This document shows positions 36,046 to 45,096 of a DNA stretch of 64,000 nucleotides, piece by piece; positions within the stretch are counted from its first letter, which is position 1; each line of letters begins with the position of its first letter. The DNA is taken from contig NZ_FWXV01000003.1 in assembly GCF_900176515.1 (NCBI RefSeq), positions 1-64,000 on the forward strand. The letters are read 5' to 3'. The notes beneath the pieces were generated by a model. The model had not been told where the DNA came from. It saw only the letters and a list, made by a program, of their open reading frames with translations, and did no database searches. Made by a program: the position numbers and the translations under genes. This DNA comes from Kibdelosporangium aridum (lineage in GTDB: Bacteria; Actinomycetota; Actinomycetes; Mycobacteriales; Pseudonocardiaceae).

Positions 36046-37035
36046 TCACTTGACCCGCTTGGCGAGGTCGGTCAGCACGGCCTCGATCAGATTGCGGGCC
36101 AACGTCACCTTGTAGGCGTTGTCGTGCAACGGCTTCGCCTTGGCCAGCTCGGCATCGGCCGCCGCCCGGAACCGCGCGGCGGTAGCGGGACCGTCGCGCA
36201 GCGCGGCCTCGGCGATCCGGGCCCGCCACGGCCGGGCCGCGACACCACCGAGCGCGATCCGTACATCTTGGACGCGTCTCTTGTGGACATTCAAAGCAGC
36301 GGCAATGGACACGGTCGCGAAAGCATAGGACGCACGCTCGCGAACCTTCCGGTACCGCGAGTGCGCCGCGACATCCAGCTTGGACAACGTGACCGCGGTG
36401 ATCAATGCGCCTGGCGGCAACTTCGTCTCCAGGTGCGGTGTGGTCCCGACCGGGAGGTAGAAGTCCGACAACGGGATCTCGCCGGGACCATTGAGGGTCT
36501 CGTACCGCACCACCGCGTCGAAGGCCATCAGGGCCACGCCCATGTCCGAGGGATTGGTCGCGGCGCAGTGGTCGGTCCAGTCGAAGATGGCGTGGTTGTG
36601 GTGCACCCCGGCGATCGCGGGGCAGCCGGTGCCGGGCACTCGTTTGTTACATGGCTGGGAAGTGTCGGTGAAGTAGGCGCATCTGGTGCGCTGCAACAGG
36701 TTCCCACCGATCGTGGCCATGTTGCGCAACTGGCCGGACGCTCCGGCCAGGATCGCTTGGGTCACCGCCGGATACCGCCGACGTACATCGGGATGGGCGG
36801 CAGTGTCGCTGTTGCTCGCAGTCGCGCCGATGATCAGCCCGCCATCGGCGGAGCTCCGGATCCCGTCCAGCGGAAGCTGGCGAACGTCCACGAGTTTCGC
36901 AGGCGTCTCGATCTCGTTCTTCATCAGGTCGACGAGGTTCGTACCGCCGCCGAGGAACTTCGCCCCAGTGGTGCCCGCGATCTGGGTCAGCGCGTCCCGA
37001 ACCTGAGTCGCTCGCTGGTAGCTGAATTCCTTCAC
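36046..37035 (-). CDS. FAD-binding subunit of molybdenum hydroxylase (PaoB/YagS-like)
   Basis: The 329-aa FAD subunit passes electrons from the Fe-S clusters to an acceptor. It has the FAD-PP loop AKFLGGGTNLVDLM, the NMATIGGNLLQRTRC segment and, like E. coli PaoB, a Cys cluster (RTRCAYF...PCNKRVPGTGCPA) that binds an extra [4Fe-4S] centre. The GTG at 37035 has AGGAGG 8 nt upstream and overlaps the Fe-S subunit gene by 4 nt. A PaoABC-type aldehyde oxidoreductase is therefore more likely than a xanthine dehydrogenase proper. Confidence 0.93.
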   Translation of the reverse strand: MKEFSYQRATQVRDALTQIAGTTGAKFLGGGTNLVDLMKNEIETPAKLVDVRQLPLDGIRSSADGGLIIGATASNSDTAAHPDVRRRYPAVTQAILAGASGQLRNMATIGGNLLQRTRCAYFTDTSQPCNKRVPGTGCPAIAGVHHNHAIFDWTDHCAATNPSDMGVALMAFDAVVRYETLNGPGEIPLSDFYLPVGTTPHLETKLPPGALITAVTLSKLDVAAHSRYRKVRERASYAFATVSIAAALNVHKRRVQDVRIALGGVAARPWRARIAEAALRDGPATAARFRAAADAELAKAKPLHDNAYKVTLARNLIEAVLTDLAKRVK

Positions 37036-37568
37036 TGCGATGCCTCCTGTCGCGCTGTTTCCAGCACCGCGCGCACAATCGAGGGATACGCCCCGCAGCG
37101 GCACAGATTTCCGCTCATCCGTTCACGGACCTCGGCGGCGTCCAACTTCGGCGGACGGTCGGGTGAGACATCGTCGGTGACCGCGCTCGGCCAACCCGCT
37201 CGGTGCTCGGCCAGCATTCCCACGGCCGAGCAGAGCTGCCCCGATGTGCAGTATCCGCACTGAAAACCGTCCAGCCGGACGAATGCTTCCTGCACCGGCC
37301 GCAGCTCACCGTTGCGGGACAAGCCTTCCACTGTGGTCACCTCGGTCCCGTCGGCGGCGACAGCCAGCGTCAAACAGGACACCACCCGTCTGCCGTTGAC
37401 CAGCACGGTGCATGCGCCACACTGGCCCAGGTCGCAGCCCTTCTTGGTACCGGTCTGGTCGAGCCCTTCCCGCAGGGCGTCCAGCAACGTCGTACGGTTG
37501 TCGACACTGAGCCTGCGCGTTCTTTCGTTGACGCGAAGCGAAATTTCGCTGCGGGTATCGCCGGTCAT
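37032..37568 (-). CDS. [2Fe-2S] subunit of molybdenum hydroxylase (PaoA/YagT-like)
   Basis: The 178-aa small subunit has two [2Fe-2S] sites: a plant-ferredoxin-type CDLGQCGACTVLVNG...SCL cluster and the C-terminal four-helix CGYCTSGQ...GNLCRCGAYPSI cluster. Unlike E. coli PaoA it lacks a Tat leader; here the leader is on the molybdopterin subunit. It is first in the operon, with 174 nt upstream to the kinase gene on the same strand. Confidence 0.95.
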   Translation of the reverse strand: MTGDTRSEISLRVNERTRRLSVDNRTTLLDALREGLDQTGTKKGCDLGQCGACTVLVNGRRVVSCLTLAVAADGTEVTTVEGLSRNGELRPVQEAFVRLDGFQCGYCTSGQLCSAVGMLAEHRAGWPSAVTDDVSPDRPPKLDAAEVRERMSGNLCRCGAYPSIVRAVLETARQEASQ

Positions 37569-37742
37569 GGTTGTCCTTTCCCCACACGCAGCGAGTCCAC
37601 GCGGGTGATACCGAAGGTGAACAGGGCGCGATCACGCCATGGCGAGGTCGTCGGCAGTGCCGATATTCAATCAGGCAAAGGAAAGCGGAGGCGCGCCTAA
37701 AACTGGCGACCTCGTGCACGATCCTGTCGCCGCGGGGGCAAC

Positions 37743-39251
37743 CTATGAACGAGGTGCCCGCAGCTTCCAGGGATACGGCCGGCCGAGCCGGCGTTGCCGC
37801 ATCAGAAGTCCAGGCACCAGAACGCCGGTGCAGATGACGACGGCCCGATACGGAGCCTCGATGTACATGAAGGTGTCACCGTTGATCGTTCCCACGATCA
37901 TCTGCCCGATGAACAGACACCACAGCGCGATCCCGGCGATGATCATCAGCCACTCGACGGTCCGCTCTCCCCACTTGGTGGGTCGTGGCCCTTGGACACG
38001 CTTGCCGAACGGTCCCAGTGACCAGAAGTGACGCAGCTGGAGTCGTCGTCTGCGCAACCACAGTCCGAGAGTGATCATTCCCGCCGACGCGATCAAGTAG
38101 GCCCACGTGTCCAGCTGGGCCGGCCCGCCCGAGCCGAGTTCGACGAGTCGATCGAGAGTTTCCCAGCTCCCCCAGATCAGCAGGTATCCCTCGACGACGC
38201 GGCGTACGCCGGTGTCGAGCGGCACCATCTTGGCCGGCTTCACGTCGGGCGGAAGCGGCGGAGGCGGCGGTGGCAAAGCGACTGGCAAGGCTGGCATGGT
38301 CGGCATGTCGAGCACACCGACAGACGCGGCGGCGACGGACGCAGGCGGACGCGGCGCCGACAACGTGTCGCGGAACGGCCGGGTCGGGTCCATCGGGATC
38401 ACCGCACCGCTGGGCTTGTCCGCCGTGACCAACGGCAGCAACGCCTCGTAGACCTCGTGTGCGGACGCTGGACGAAGCTCGACCCGCTTGGACAACAACC
38501 GGGCGATCAGGTCAGCCAGCGCGGGATCGGTGTCCGGCCGCAACGACAACACCGGCCGCGGCGTGTCGCTGAGGTGCCGGTGCATCATCCCGAGCGCGGT
38601 CTTGGCGTCGAAGACGTACTGCCCGGTCAGCAGCTCGTAGAGCACACATCCCAGCGAGTACAGGTCGCTGCTCGGGCTGGCCTGGCCGTGCAGGGCCTGC
38701 TCAGGGGCCATGTACGCGGGTGTCCCGACGGCCTCGGCGGTGCGGGTGAGCCTGCTCATATTGGGGTCGCGCAGCAGCGCGATGCCGAAGTCGAGGACCT
38801 TGATCTCCCCGGTTTCGGTGATCATCACGTTGCGGGGCTTGAGGTCACGGTGGATCAACCCGGCCGCGTGCGCCGCCCCGAGCACGGAGGCGATCTGCGC
38901 ACCGATGGCCGCCACCCATGACACCGGAACCGGTTCGTTCTCCGCCTGGAACTCCGCGAGATCGGCGCCCGCGATCACCTGCATGACCAGATACAGGTCA
39001 TCGTTGTCGGTGCCAGTGTCGTAGACGGCCGGAACGCCCGGGTTCTCCAGCTTCGCGGTCAGCCGCGCCTCCCGGTCGAACCTGCTGATCAGCGCGTCGA
39101 CGTCAGCGAGAGCGGGCAGGGAACTGGGGCGCAGCAGCTTCACCGCGACCTCCCGATCCAGCCGGTGGTCGCGGCCCAGCCATACCTCCCCCATCCCGCC
39201 ACGGCCGAGAGGCCGGACGAGCTCGTAGCGCCCGTCGACAACACGCTGCAC
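37743..39251 (-). CDS. Serine/threonine protein kinase with polytopic C-terminal membrane domain
   Basis: A 502-aa Hanks-type kinase. Residues 8-270 contain GRGGMGEVW, catalytic Lys38 in VAVKLL, HRDLKPRN (Asp136), DFG (154-156) and GTPAYMAPEQ. A Pro-rich linker with six prolines (LPPPPPPLPP) leads to about four hydrophobic helices (for example WAYLIASAGMITLGLWL and LMIIAGIALWCLFIGQMI), unlike PknB types with one helix and PASTA repeats. Start: GTG 39251 with AAGGAA 9 nt upstream; GTG 39278 is an alternative. The sensor input, if any, must lie in or near the membrane. Targets are unknown. Confidence 0.93.
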   Translation of the reverse strand: MQRVVDGRYELVRPLGRGGMGEVWLGRDHRLDREVAVKLLRPSSLPALADVDALISRFDREARLTAKLENPGVPAVYDTGTDNDDLYLVMQVIAGADLAEFQAENEPVPVSWVAAIGAQIASVLGAAHAAGLIHRDLKPRNVMITETGEIKVLDFGIALLRDPNMSRLTRTAEAVGTPAYMAPEQALHGQASPSSDLYSLGCVLYELLTGQYVFDAKTALGMMHRHLSDTPRPVLSLRPDTDPALADLIARLLSKRVELRPASAHEVYEALLPLVTADKPSGAVIPMDPTRPFRDTLSAPRPPASVAAASVGVLDMPTMPALPVALPPPPPPLPPDVKPAKMVPLDTGVRRVVEGYLLIWGSWETLDRLVELGSGGPAQLDTWAYLIASAGMITLGLWLRRRRLQLRHFWSLGPFGKRVQGPRPTKWGERTVEWLMIIAGIALWCLFIGQMIVGTINGDTFMYIEAPYRAVVICTGVLVPGLLMRQRRLGRPYPWKLRAPRS

Positions 39252-39374
39252 CGACGTCAGTTCCTTTCCGGTCCCCACCCAGCCGGCCTGACCTTGGCAA
39301 TACGAGTACAGGCGGTGCGACCACCTTAGCGACACAGCCGAAGACGGGATACAACCGGCAAGTAGCACTGACAC

Positions 39375-39803
39375 CTATGCCACGGTTGACCGAGCCTTGA
39401 AGTGGTGCCGCGAGAACATCGGGATCCAGAGCAGACATGCCAGAACCGTCGAAAGCGCCCACCCGGTGACGAGATCCGCTCGTACCTCGAGCGACGGGTA
39501 CGACATAAAAACGAAGTACCTACCGACGGCCTGAAAAACGAGCAATACCGTGATGGCGATCCGGCCCCAGTTCCGTCCCGAATACACGGTCGTGGCCAGC
39601 CACACGTAAAGCACAGCGCTGATCGGATGGTAAATGGTGCCCGGGTTGAGCCCTGCGGCCTCCGGCGCCGCAATGAACCGCCATACGTCCTGCACAACCA
39701 CAGTCAGGTGGTTGAACGCGTGCACACCGATCCCGGCAGTCGCCACCACGATCCAGGGCGGAACCCTTTTCGTTGCAGAGCCATTGTGTTCGACCAAGTC
39801 CAT
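39375..39803 (-). CDS. Hypothetical four-helix membrane protein
   Basis: A 142-aa protein with about four hydrophobic segments (PWIVVATAGIGVHAFNHLTVVV, YHPISAVLYVWLATTVY, IAITVLLVFQAVGRYFVF and ALSTVLACLLWIPMF). The His-containing first helix and overall layout resemble small DoxX- or DUF-type membrane proteins, but I cannot name the family. ATG 39803 follows a GGAGGA sequence. It is upstream of, and codirectional with, the kinase gene. Confidence 0.75.
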   Translation of the reverse strand: MDLVEHNGSATKRVPPWIVVATAGIGVHAFNHLTVVVQDVWRFIAAPEAAGLNPGTIYHPISAVLYVWLATTVYSGRNWGRIAITVLLVFQAVGRYFVFMSYPSLEVRADLVTGWALSTVLACLLWIPMFSRHHFKARSTVA

Positions 39804-39875
39804 CGTGTCCTCCTGGTTGATTCACCTAGAGGACACGGGCACCAGCGCATGCGGCTGTATGAACCAGATCACGTG

Positions 39876-41048
39876 TCAGGCATGCAACGCTTGGAACACC
39901 TTGTACAGCTCGGCTTTGTCCTCGAAGCCGATTCCGGGGGTGTCGGTGAGGCCGATGCGGCTGTCACGAATGACGGCTGAGTCGGCGAATCCACCTGTGG
40001 GCTGGAATTCCCCGGGGTAGGACTCGTTGCCGCCGAGTTTCAGAGCGGCCGCGATGTGCAGCGAGAACTGGTGTCCGCCGTGCGGTATGCATCGGCGCGT
40101 CGACCATCCACGGTGCCGGAGCATGTCCAGTATTCGCAGGTACTCGACGAGGCCGTAGCTGAGTACCGGGTCGATCTGGATGATGTCGCGATCCGGGCGC
40201 ATACCCGCGTACCGCAAGAGGTTCCGGGCGTCGGTCAGCGAGAAGAGGTTCTCGCCCGTGGCCAATGGGCCTCGGTATCGCTCGGCGAGCGTGGCGTGCA
40301 GTGCGTAGTCCAGCGGATCGCCTGGTTCTTCGTACCAGAACAGGTTGTACGGCTGGAGCGCTTCGCCGTAGCGCAACGCGGTGTCCAAATCGAACCGTCC
40401 GTTGGCGTCGACGGCGAGCCGGGAGCCTTCTCCGTCCAGAACACCGAGCACGGCCTCGATGCGGTCGAGGTCCTCGGTGAGGTCCGCTCCCCCGATTTTG
40501 ATCTTCACTACGTCATAGCCTTGATCGAGGAACCTCTTGATCTCGTCCTGCAGATCGCGGCGGCCTTTGCCAGGAGCGTAGTAACCTCCGGCGGCGTAAA
40601 CGAATACGTCGCTGTCCGGTTCATCGGTGCCATAGCGGTCGGCGAGCCAGCGGTAGAGCGGTTGCCCGGCCAGCTTCGAGACCAGGTCGAACAGCGCCAT
40701 GTCGATGACGCCGACAGCAACGGACCGTTCACCGTGGCCGCCCGGTTTCTCGTCACGCATCATGATGTCCCATGCCCGCACGGGGTCGAAAGTGGACTCG
40801 TCGTCGGTCAGCAGATCGTCCGGAGAAGCCTGCAGCAGCCGGGGAATGATCCGGCGCCGCAGGATCTCCCCAACGCTGTAGCGGCCGTTGGAGTTGAACC
40901 CGTATCCGGCCACGGGCCGCCCGTCACGGATCACATCGCTGACCACCGCGACAATCGAGCAGTCCATGTGCTGGAAGCTGATGAACGCGTTGCTCATCGA
41001 CGAGCTGATCGGCACAGTCGATTCATGGATGGCGACGATCTTCGGCAC
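39876..41048 (-). CDS. D(-)-tartrate dehydratase (enolase superfamily)
   Basis: A 390-aa Mg2+-dependent acid-sugar dehydratase that removes water from D-tartrate to give oxaloacetate. The layout follows the characterised Bradyrhizobium enzyme: KIK motif (Lys182, Lys184), metal ligands Asp214, Glu240 and Glu266, and the His region CIPHGGHQFSLH (His323), with the C-terminal GGNESYPGEFQPTGGFAD. The position agreement is within one residue of what I recall for that enzyme. The GTG at 41048 overlaps the DctA stop by one base (TAGTG), so uptake and dehydration are coupled. Confidence 0.85.
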   Translation of the reverse strand: MPKIVAIHESTVPISSSMSNAFISFQHMDCSIVAVVSDVIRDGRPVAGYGFNSNGRYSVGEILRRRIIPRLLQASPDDLLTDDESTFDPVRAWDIMMRDEKPGGHGERSVAVGVIDMALFDLVSKLAGQPLYRWLADRYGTDEPDSDVFVYAAGGYYAPGKGRRDLQDEIKRFLDQGYDVVKIKIGGADLTEDLDRIEAVLGVLDGEGSRLAVDANGRFDLDTALRYGEALQPYNLFWYEEPGDPLDYALHATLAERYRGPLATGENLFSLTDARNLLRYAGMRPDRDIIQIDPVLSYGLVEYLRILDMLRHRGWSTRRCIPHGGHQFSLHIAAALKLGGNESYPGEFQPTGGFADSAVIRDSRIGLTDTPGIGFEDKAELYKVFQALHA

Positions 41049-42391
41049 TATCTTGTCTCCTCTGGTTGTTTGTCAGCCGTACGTCGTTGCCGGCCAATGG
41101 TTCGAGCAAGTTGGTCCTTGTCGATGGCGCCGGGTTCCCAACGGGCGACGGCGATCGCGGCGACCGCGTTGCCCAGCACGTTGGTCATCGCGCGCATGAG
41201 GGAAAGGAAGCGTTCGACCGACAGGATCAGCGCCAGACCGGCGACCGGGATGAACTGGACCGCGGCGATAAGGTTCGCCAGCGTGACGAAGGCGGATCCG
41301 GTGATCCCGGCGGTTCCCTTTGACAGGAAGAGGAATACCAGGAACAGGGTGAGCTGTTCGGTGAACCCCAGTTCGACGCCGTACACCTGGGCGATGAACA
41401 CCGCCGACATCGGCACGACAACCGCCACACCGTCCAAATTGAACGAATACCCGGTCGGTACGACCAGCCCGACGACATCCCGCTTGCAGCCGAAGGTCTC
41501 CAGCCGCGCCATCAGATGCGGCATCACCGCCTCGGACGACGAAGTGCCCAGCACGATGTACAACTCTTTGCGCAATGCGCGGATCAGGCGGACGAGCGAC
41601 ACGCCGCACAGCCGCGTGACGGTGCCGAGCACCAGCGACAGGAAAACGATCAGCGTGGCCAGCGCGAGCCCGACGTACTTCATCAGCGCGGTCAGGGTTT
41701 CCGGGCCGTACTTGCCGACGGTGTAGCTCACCGCGCCGAAGACACCGATCGGGGCGAGCCGGATGACCATACCGACGATCCGGAAGAAGACCTCACTGAG
41801 CTTGCCGCACGCCCGGTTGACCGGTTCGGACACGTGCTTGGGCACGGTGAGCAGCGCGATGGCGAACAGGATGGCGAACACCAGCACCTGGATGATGTGC
41901 CCGGTGGCGAACGCCTGCACTACGTTGTGCGGCACCAGATCGAGCAGGAACTCGCCGATCGGCTTCTCCCTGGCGCCTTCGACGTAGCTGCCCAGATCAC
42001 CGGACGCGTCAGCGGGCGGCGCCACACCGTCGCCGGGACGGAAGAGGTTGATGGCCGCGAGCCCGAGCAGCGTGCCGATGGTGGTGACGATCTCGAAGTA
42101 GATGATGGCTTTCAAGGCGATCCGGCCGACCGCCTTCATCCCGCCGACCGAGACGATCCCGGTCACCACGACCAGGAACACGATCGGCGGGATGACCAGC
42201 CGGATCAGCGCGATGAACACGTCCGCGAGCGGTTTGAGCGTTGCCGCGGTGCCCGGTACGAGCAGGCCGAAGATCGCGGCCGCGACGGCCGCGGCCAAGA
42301 CCTGGATGCCTGTGTTGGTGGCCAGCCGCTGCCATCGTGGCCTGGCTGGTTTCTCGGTGGTCTCGGTGTCGTTCTGGATCTGACTGCTCAT
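41048..42391 (-). CDS. dctA: C4-dicarboxylate:cation symporter, DctA-like
   Basis: A 447-aa SDF/DAACS transporter with eight helices and two re-entrant hairpins. Family features are the serine-rich HP1 (VLGTSSSEAVMPHL), the helix-7 motif GYSFNLDGVAV and the HP2 region SKGTAGITGSAFVTLA. It likely imports tartrate or C4-dicarboxylates such as malate with Na+ or H+. It is cotranscribed with, and immediately upstream of, the D-tartrate dehydratase gene. The ATG at 42391 lies 48 nt past the stop of the second enolase-superfamily gene. Confidence 0.93.
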   Translation of the reverse strand: MSSQIQNDTETTEKPARPRWQRLATNTGIQVLAAAVAAAIFGLLVPGTAATLKPLADVFIALIRLVIPPIVFLVVVTGIVSVGGMKAVGRIALKAIIYFEIVTTIGTLLGLAAINLFRPGDGVAPPADASGDLGSYVEGAREKPIGEFLLDLVPHNVVQAFATGHIIQVLVFAILFAIALLTVPKHVSEPVNRACGKLSEVFFRIVGMVIRLAPIGVFGAVSYTVGKYGPETLTALMKYVGLALATLIVFLSLVLGTVTRLCGVSLVRLIRALRKELYIVLGTSSSEAVMPHLMARLETFGCKRDVVGLVVPTGYSFNLDGVAVVVPMSAVFIAQVYGVELGFTEQLTLFLVFLFLSKGTAGITGSAFVTLANLIAAVQFIPVAGLALILSVERFLSLMRAMTNVLGNAVAAIAVARWEPGAIDKDQLARTIGRQRRTADKQPEETR

Positions 42392-42439
42392 CGGTTTTCA
42401 CCGCGTTCCTCGGGAATCGATCGACGTTGACCGTGTCCG

Positions 42440-43555
42440 TCAGTGTTCGGGCACGAGGGTTTCGCGCAGCGCGTCGCGGTTCACGGCAAGGCCAAGACCC
42501 GGCAGGTCCGGGATGGCGATGCGGCCGTCGACCGGATGGGGTGCGTCGGGGAACAGCAGCTCGCCGACCTGCACCATGCCCACGTGCCATTCGAGGATCC
42601 AGCCGTTCATCAGCCCGGCCAGGGTGTGCATGTTGAACAGCGGCCAGCCGCCGCCGTGCGCCACCGGGAGGTTGTAGATCTGCGCGAGGTGCGCGGCCTT
42701 ACGCGCTTCGGTGAAGCCACCGCAGTAGCAGGCGTTCGGTTGCAGGATGTCGACCGCCTGCCGTTCGACCAGTTCCCGCAGACGCCAGCGATGACCTTCC
42801 ATTTGTCCGGCCGCGATCGGGATCCGGGTATGCGCGCGAAGGTCCGCCATGGCTCTGGCGTCGTTCTGGTGCAACGGTTCCTCGAACCACGTGATGCCAT
42901 AGTCCTCGATGGCCCGGCACAGGAATTTCGCGTCTGCCGGGGTGAACAGGTAATTGGCGTCGATCATGATGTCGACGTCGTCGCCGACGGTCTCCCGCAC
43001 GACTCGCACGCGGGCCGCGTCTTCCCGCCAGCCGCCCTTGTCCACCCCGACCACCAGCTTCATCGCCCGGAACCCGTGTTCGAGCTGCAGCCGTGCCGCC
43101 GCGGCAAGGGTTTCCCTGTCGTACTGGGGAAAGCCGAACGTCACGTACGTCGGCAGTTCGGTGCGAGCGCCGCCGAGCAGACTGGCCACTGAACGCCCGG
43201 CGTGTTTGCCGTTGATGTCCCACAGGGCGATGTCGAGCACCGACAGCGCGCTGGACACCACGCCGGTCATCGCGCGCGGGTTGAGCTTGCGCCACACGCG
43301 TTCGTGCACGGCCTCGACTTCACGAGGATCCATGTCCGCGACAACCGGCAGGAAGTGGTGTTTCAGCGCGGCGACCACCGACCTCGCCAGGAAGTGCCCG
43401 GTCAGCGCGACCCCGGTCAGCCCTTCGTCGGTCTCGACCTCGCAGAAGACGAACTCCTTCTGCTCCTCGCGGCCGTAGCCGCGTACCTTCCCGGCCAGCA
43501 AGGGCACGTCGATGGACGTGGTGTGCACGCTCGCCCGGATGTCCTTGATCTTCAT
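42440..43555 (-). CDS. Mandelate racemase/muconate lactonizing enzyme-family dehydratase
   Basis: A 371-aa enolase-superfamily protein. Metal ligands are Asp199 (IMIDAN), Glu225 or Glu226 (WFEEPLHQND) and Glu253 (AAGQMEG), with Lys166 in AMKLVVG and His300 in PVAHGGGW. The second position of the usual KxK motif is Val, so proton abstraction would rely on Lys166 and His300. The substrate is unknown; an acid-sugar dehydratase fits the context. It is first in the operon with the transporter and tartrate dehydratase, under the divergent GntR gene. Confidence 0.88.
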   Translation of the reverse strand: MKIKDIRASVHTTSIDVPLLAGKVRGYGREEQKEFVFCEVETDEGLTGVALTGHFLARSVVAALKHHFLPVVADMDPREVEAVHERVWRKLNPRAMTGVVSSALSVLDIALWDINGKHAGRSVASLLGGARTELPTYVTFGFPQYDRETLAAAARLQLEHGFRAMKLVVGVDKGGWREDAARVRVVRETVGDDVDIMIDANYLFTPADAKFLCRAIEDYGITWFEEPLHQNDARAMADLRAHTRIPIAAGQMEGHRWRLRELVERQAVDILQPNACYCGGFTEARKAAHLAQIYNLPVAHGGGWPLFNMHTLAGLMNGWILEWHVGMVQVGELLFPDAPHPVDGRIAIPDLPGLGLAVNRDALRETLVPEH

Positions 43556-43601
43556 CCCGCCTCCCTTCGAGGGGTTCCGGCGGGACGAGTCTGCGCGGCC
43601 G

Positions 43602-43720
43602 AATCGTCAACTGTCAACGATTTGCAATTTTACCGTACGAGGTGCACTATGGGCCGTTTGTCACGGTAAAGACCCGCTAGAGCGCCTTGTTGGCTGGATG
43701 GTAAATTGTCGACAGTCGAC
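43602..43720. promoter_or_regulatory. Paired GTCRAC repeats in the GntR/acid-sugar divergent promoter
   Basis: GTCAAC-T-GTCAAC lies at 43606-43618, inside the imperfect dyad AATCGT-N9-ACGATT (43602-43622), and GTCGAC-A-GTCGAC at 43708-43720. The two 13-bp elements share a 7-bp period and flank the divergent promoters, about 100 bp apart. FCD-GntR proteins bind short GTNNAC-like dyads, so these are probable operators for repression, perhaps with looping. Confidence 0.6.
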
Positions 43721-43738
43721 GAGAAGGTGAGAACAACC

Positions 43739-44419
43739 GTGCCGGACACCCCGGAGACGATGGCCGCGCTGCAGCGCCGGGTCGCCGAACGGCAAACGAC
43801 CTCGCTGCCCCATCTGATCGTCGAAGAGCTCGAAAACATGATCATCACCGGCGTGCTCAAGGGCGGCGACCGGATCAACGAATCGGCGCTGGCGATGCGG
43901 CTTGGCGTCAGCCGCGGTCCGGTCCGTGAAGCGTGCAGGCATCTCGAGCGCAGCAAGCTCGTCGAGTTCCGGGCCAACCGCGGCATGTTCGTCCGCGAGA
44001 TCTCCGTCGACGAAGCCACGCACCTCTACGACATCCGCGCCAACCTCTTCGGGCTCGCCGGACGGCTGGCCGCCGCCCGGACCACCACAGCGGACGCCGA
44101 CACACTGCGAGCGAAGATCGACCAACTCGAAGCCGCGGCCAGCATGGACGACTACTACCCGCTCAACGTCGAACTGCACCGCGCACTCGTCGCCCTGTCA
44201 GGCAATCCGCGACTGGCGGAGCTCTACGACGCGATCTCGAAGGAACTACACCTGTTCCGCAGGCACGGGCTCGAACCAGCGCCCGCCCGGCACACCTCCA
44301 ACGACCAGCACCGGCTCATCGTCGACCACCTGCAGGCCGGCAACGCCGAACAGGCCGCGCACCTGATGGAACAGCACATTCTCGCCGGCAAGAACCGCAT
44401 GCTCGCCGAACACCGGTAG
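43739..44419 (+). CDS. GntR-family regulator, FCD subfamily
   Basis: The 226-aa regulator has an N-terminal winged helix (IVEELENMIITGVLKGGDRINESALAMRLGVSRGPVREACRHLE pattern) and an all-helical FCD ligand domain with metal-site His and Asn residues (LNVELHRALVALSGNPRL, DQHRLIVDHL). The GTG at 43739 has AAGGTGAG 7 nt upstream; extending to a TTG at 43706 would put the operator repeat inside the gene. It very likely represses the divergent acid-sugar operon and responds to an organic acid. Confidence 0.92.
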   Translation: MPDTPETMAALQRRVAERQTTSLPHLIVEELENMIITGVLKGGDRINESALAMRLGVSRGPVREACRHLERSKLVEFRANRGMFVREISVDEATHLYDIRANLFGLAGRLAAARTTTADADTLRAKIDQLEAAASMDDYYPLNVELHRALVALSGNPRLAELYDAISKELHLFRRHGLEPAPARHTSNDQHRLIVDHLQAGNAEQAAHLMEQHILAGKNRMLAEHR

Positions 44420-44424
44420 CGGGT

Positions 44425-45096
44425 TCAGGGACGTTTGGTGCTCCGGCGCTGAACCACAACGAAACCCGCGCCAACAACAGCAAGCACGACAATCCCGCCG
44501 AGCAACCACCACGGCCAAGTCGGCGACGTATGCCCGGTGACAGCAACGATCTCGCCCTTGCCGGGCACCGACGTGATGTCCCGCAGCGTCAGCATCGTGT
44601 CGTCCGACGTGAGCAATTCGTTGGTGGCACGGAAATCTTCCAGGTCGCTGTAGGTCCGGCCGGTGCGATCGACAATCCCGACCCTCGTGCCCGGCGCCTG
44701 CATCACGTACAACGTCATCAGTTCGAGTGAGCCGTTCTCGTACTTGACCAGAACCGAGCGGCCCAGCAGGAGGGTGTAGACCCCGCCGAAATCGCGGGCC
44801 GCCGCCGTGACCGCGTTGTTCAGCTCGCATTTGTTGAGCGGCCAGCTATCCAGCACTTCGTCGCACTCGAACGTCCGCAGCAGCTCGCCCTGTAGCTCGT
44901 CGACGGTGTAGCGGGAGGCCAACGCGATCCGCCGAGCCTCCGCCGACGATCCGCGAGTGGGAAATCTGTCGTTCTTCACGGAGGTCGACTGCAGGTACTC
45001 CCCGAACAAGTCATCGGCTGAGACCGACGGCTCCGACCCGCATGCTGAGGCCACCAGTGCTACCACTGCCATGACTATTCCCAGACCAGGGCGCAT
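44425..45096 (-). CDS. Predicted lipoprotein with C-terminal membrane helix
   Basis: A 223-aa protein of unknown function. The N-terminal signal ends in the lipobox VASAC, and a TM helix (PWWLLGGIVVLAVVGAGFVVV) precedes a basic C-terminal tail, so both ends may be membrane-anchored. The middle has a Cys pair (FECDEVLDSWPLNKCEL). I do not recognise the domain. It is convergent with the GntR gene, with 5 nt between stops. The 257 nt upstream hold no supported gene. Confidence 0.7.
   Translation of the reverse strand: MRPGLGIVMAVVALVASACGSEPSVSADDLFGEYLQSTSVKNDRFPTRGSSAEARRIALASRYTVDELQGELLRTFECDEVLDSWPLNKCELNNAVTAAARDFGGVYTLLLGRSVLVKYENGSLELMTLYVMQAPGTRVGIVDRTGRTYSDLEDFRATNELLTSDDTMLTLRDITSVPGKGEIVAVTGHTSPTWPWWLLGGIVVLAVVGAGFVVVQRRSTKRP

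Noticed and set aside
43706..43738. Upstream TTG start for the GntR regulator
   Set aside because: It would place the GTCGAC repeat inside the coding region; the GTG at 43739 has a better-placed SD.
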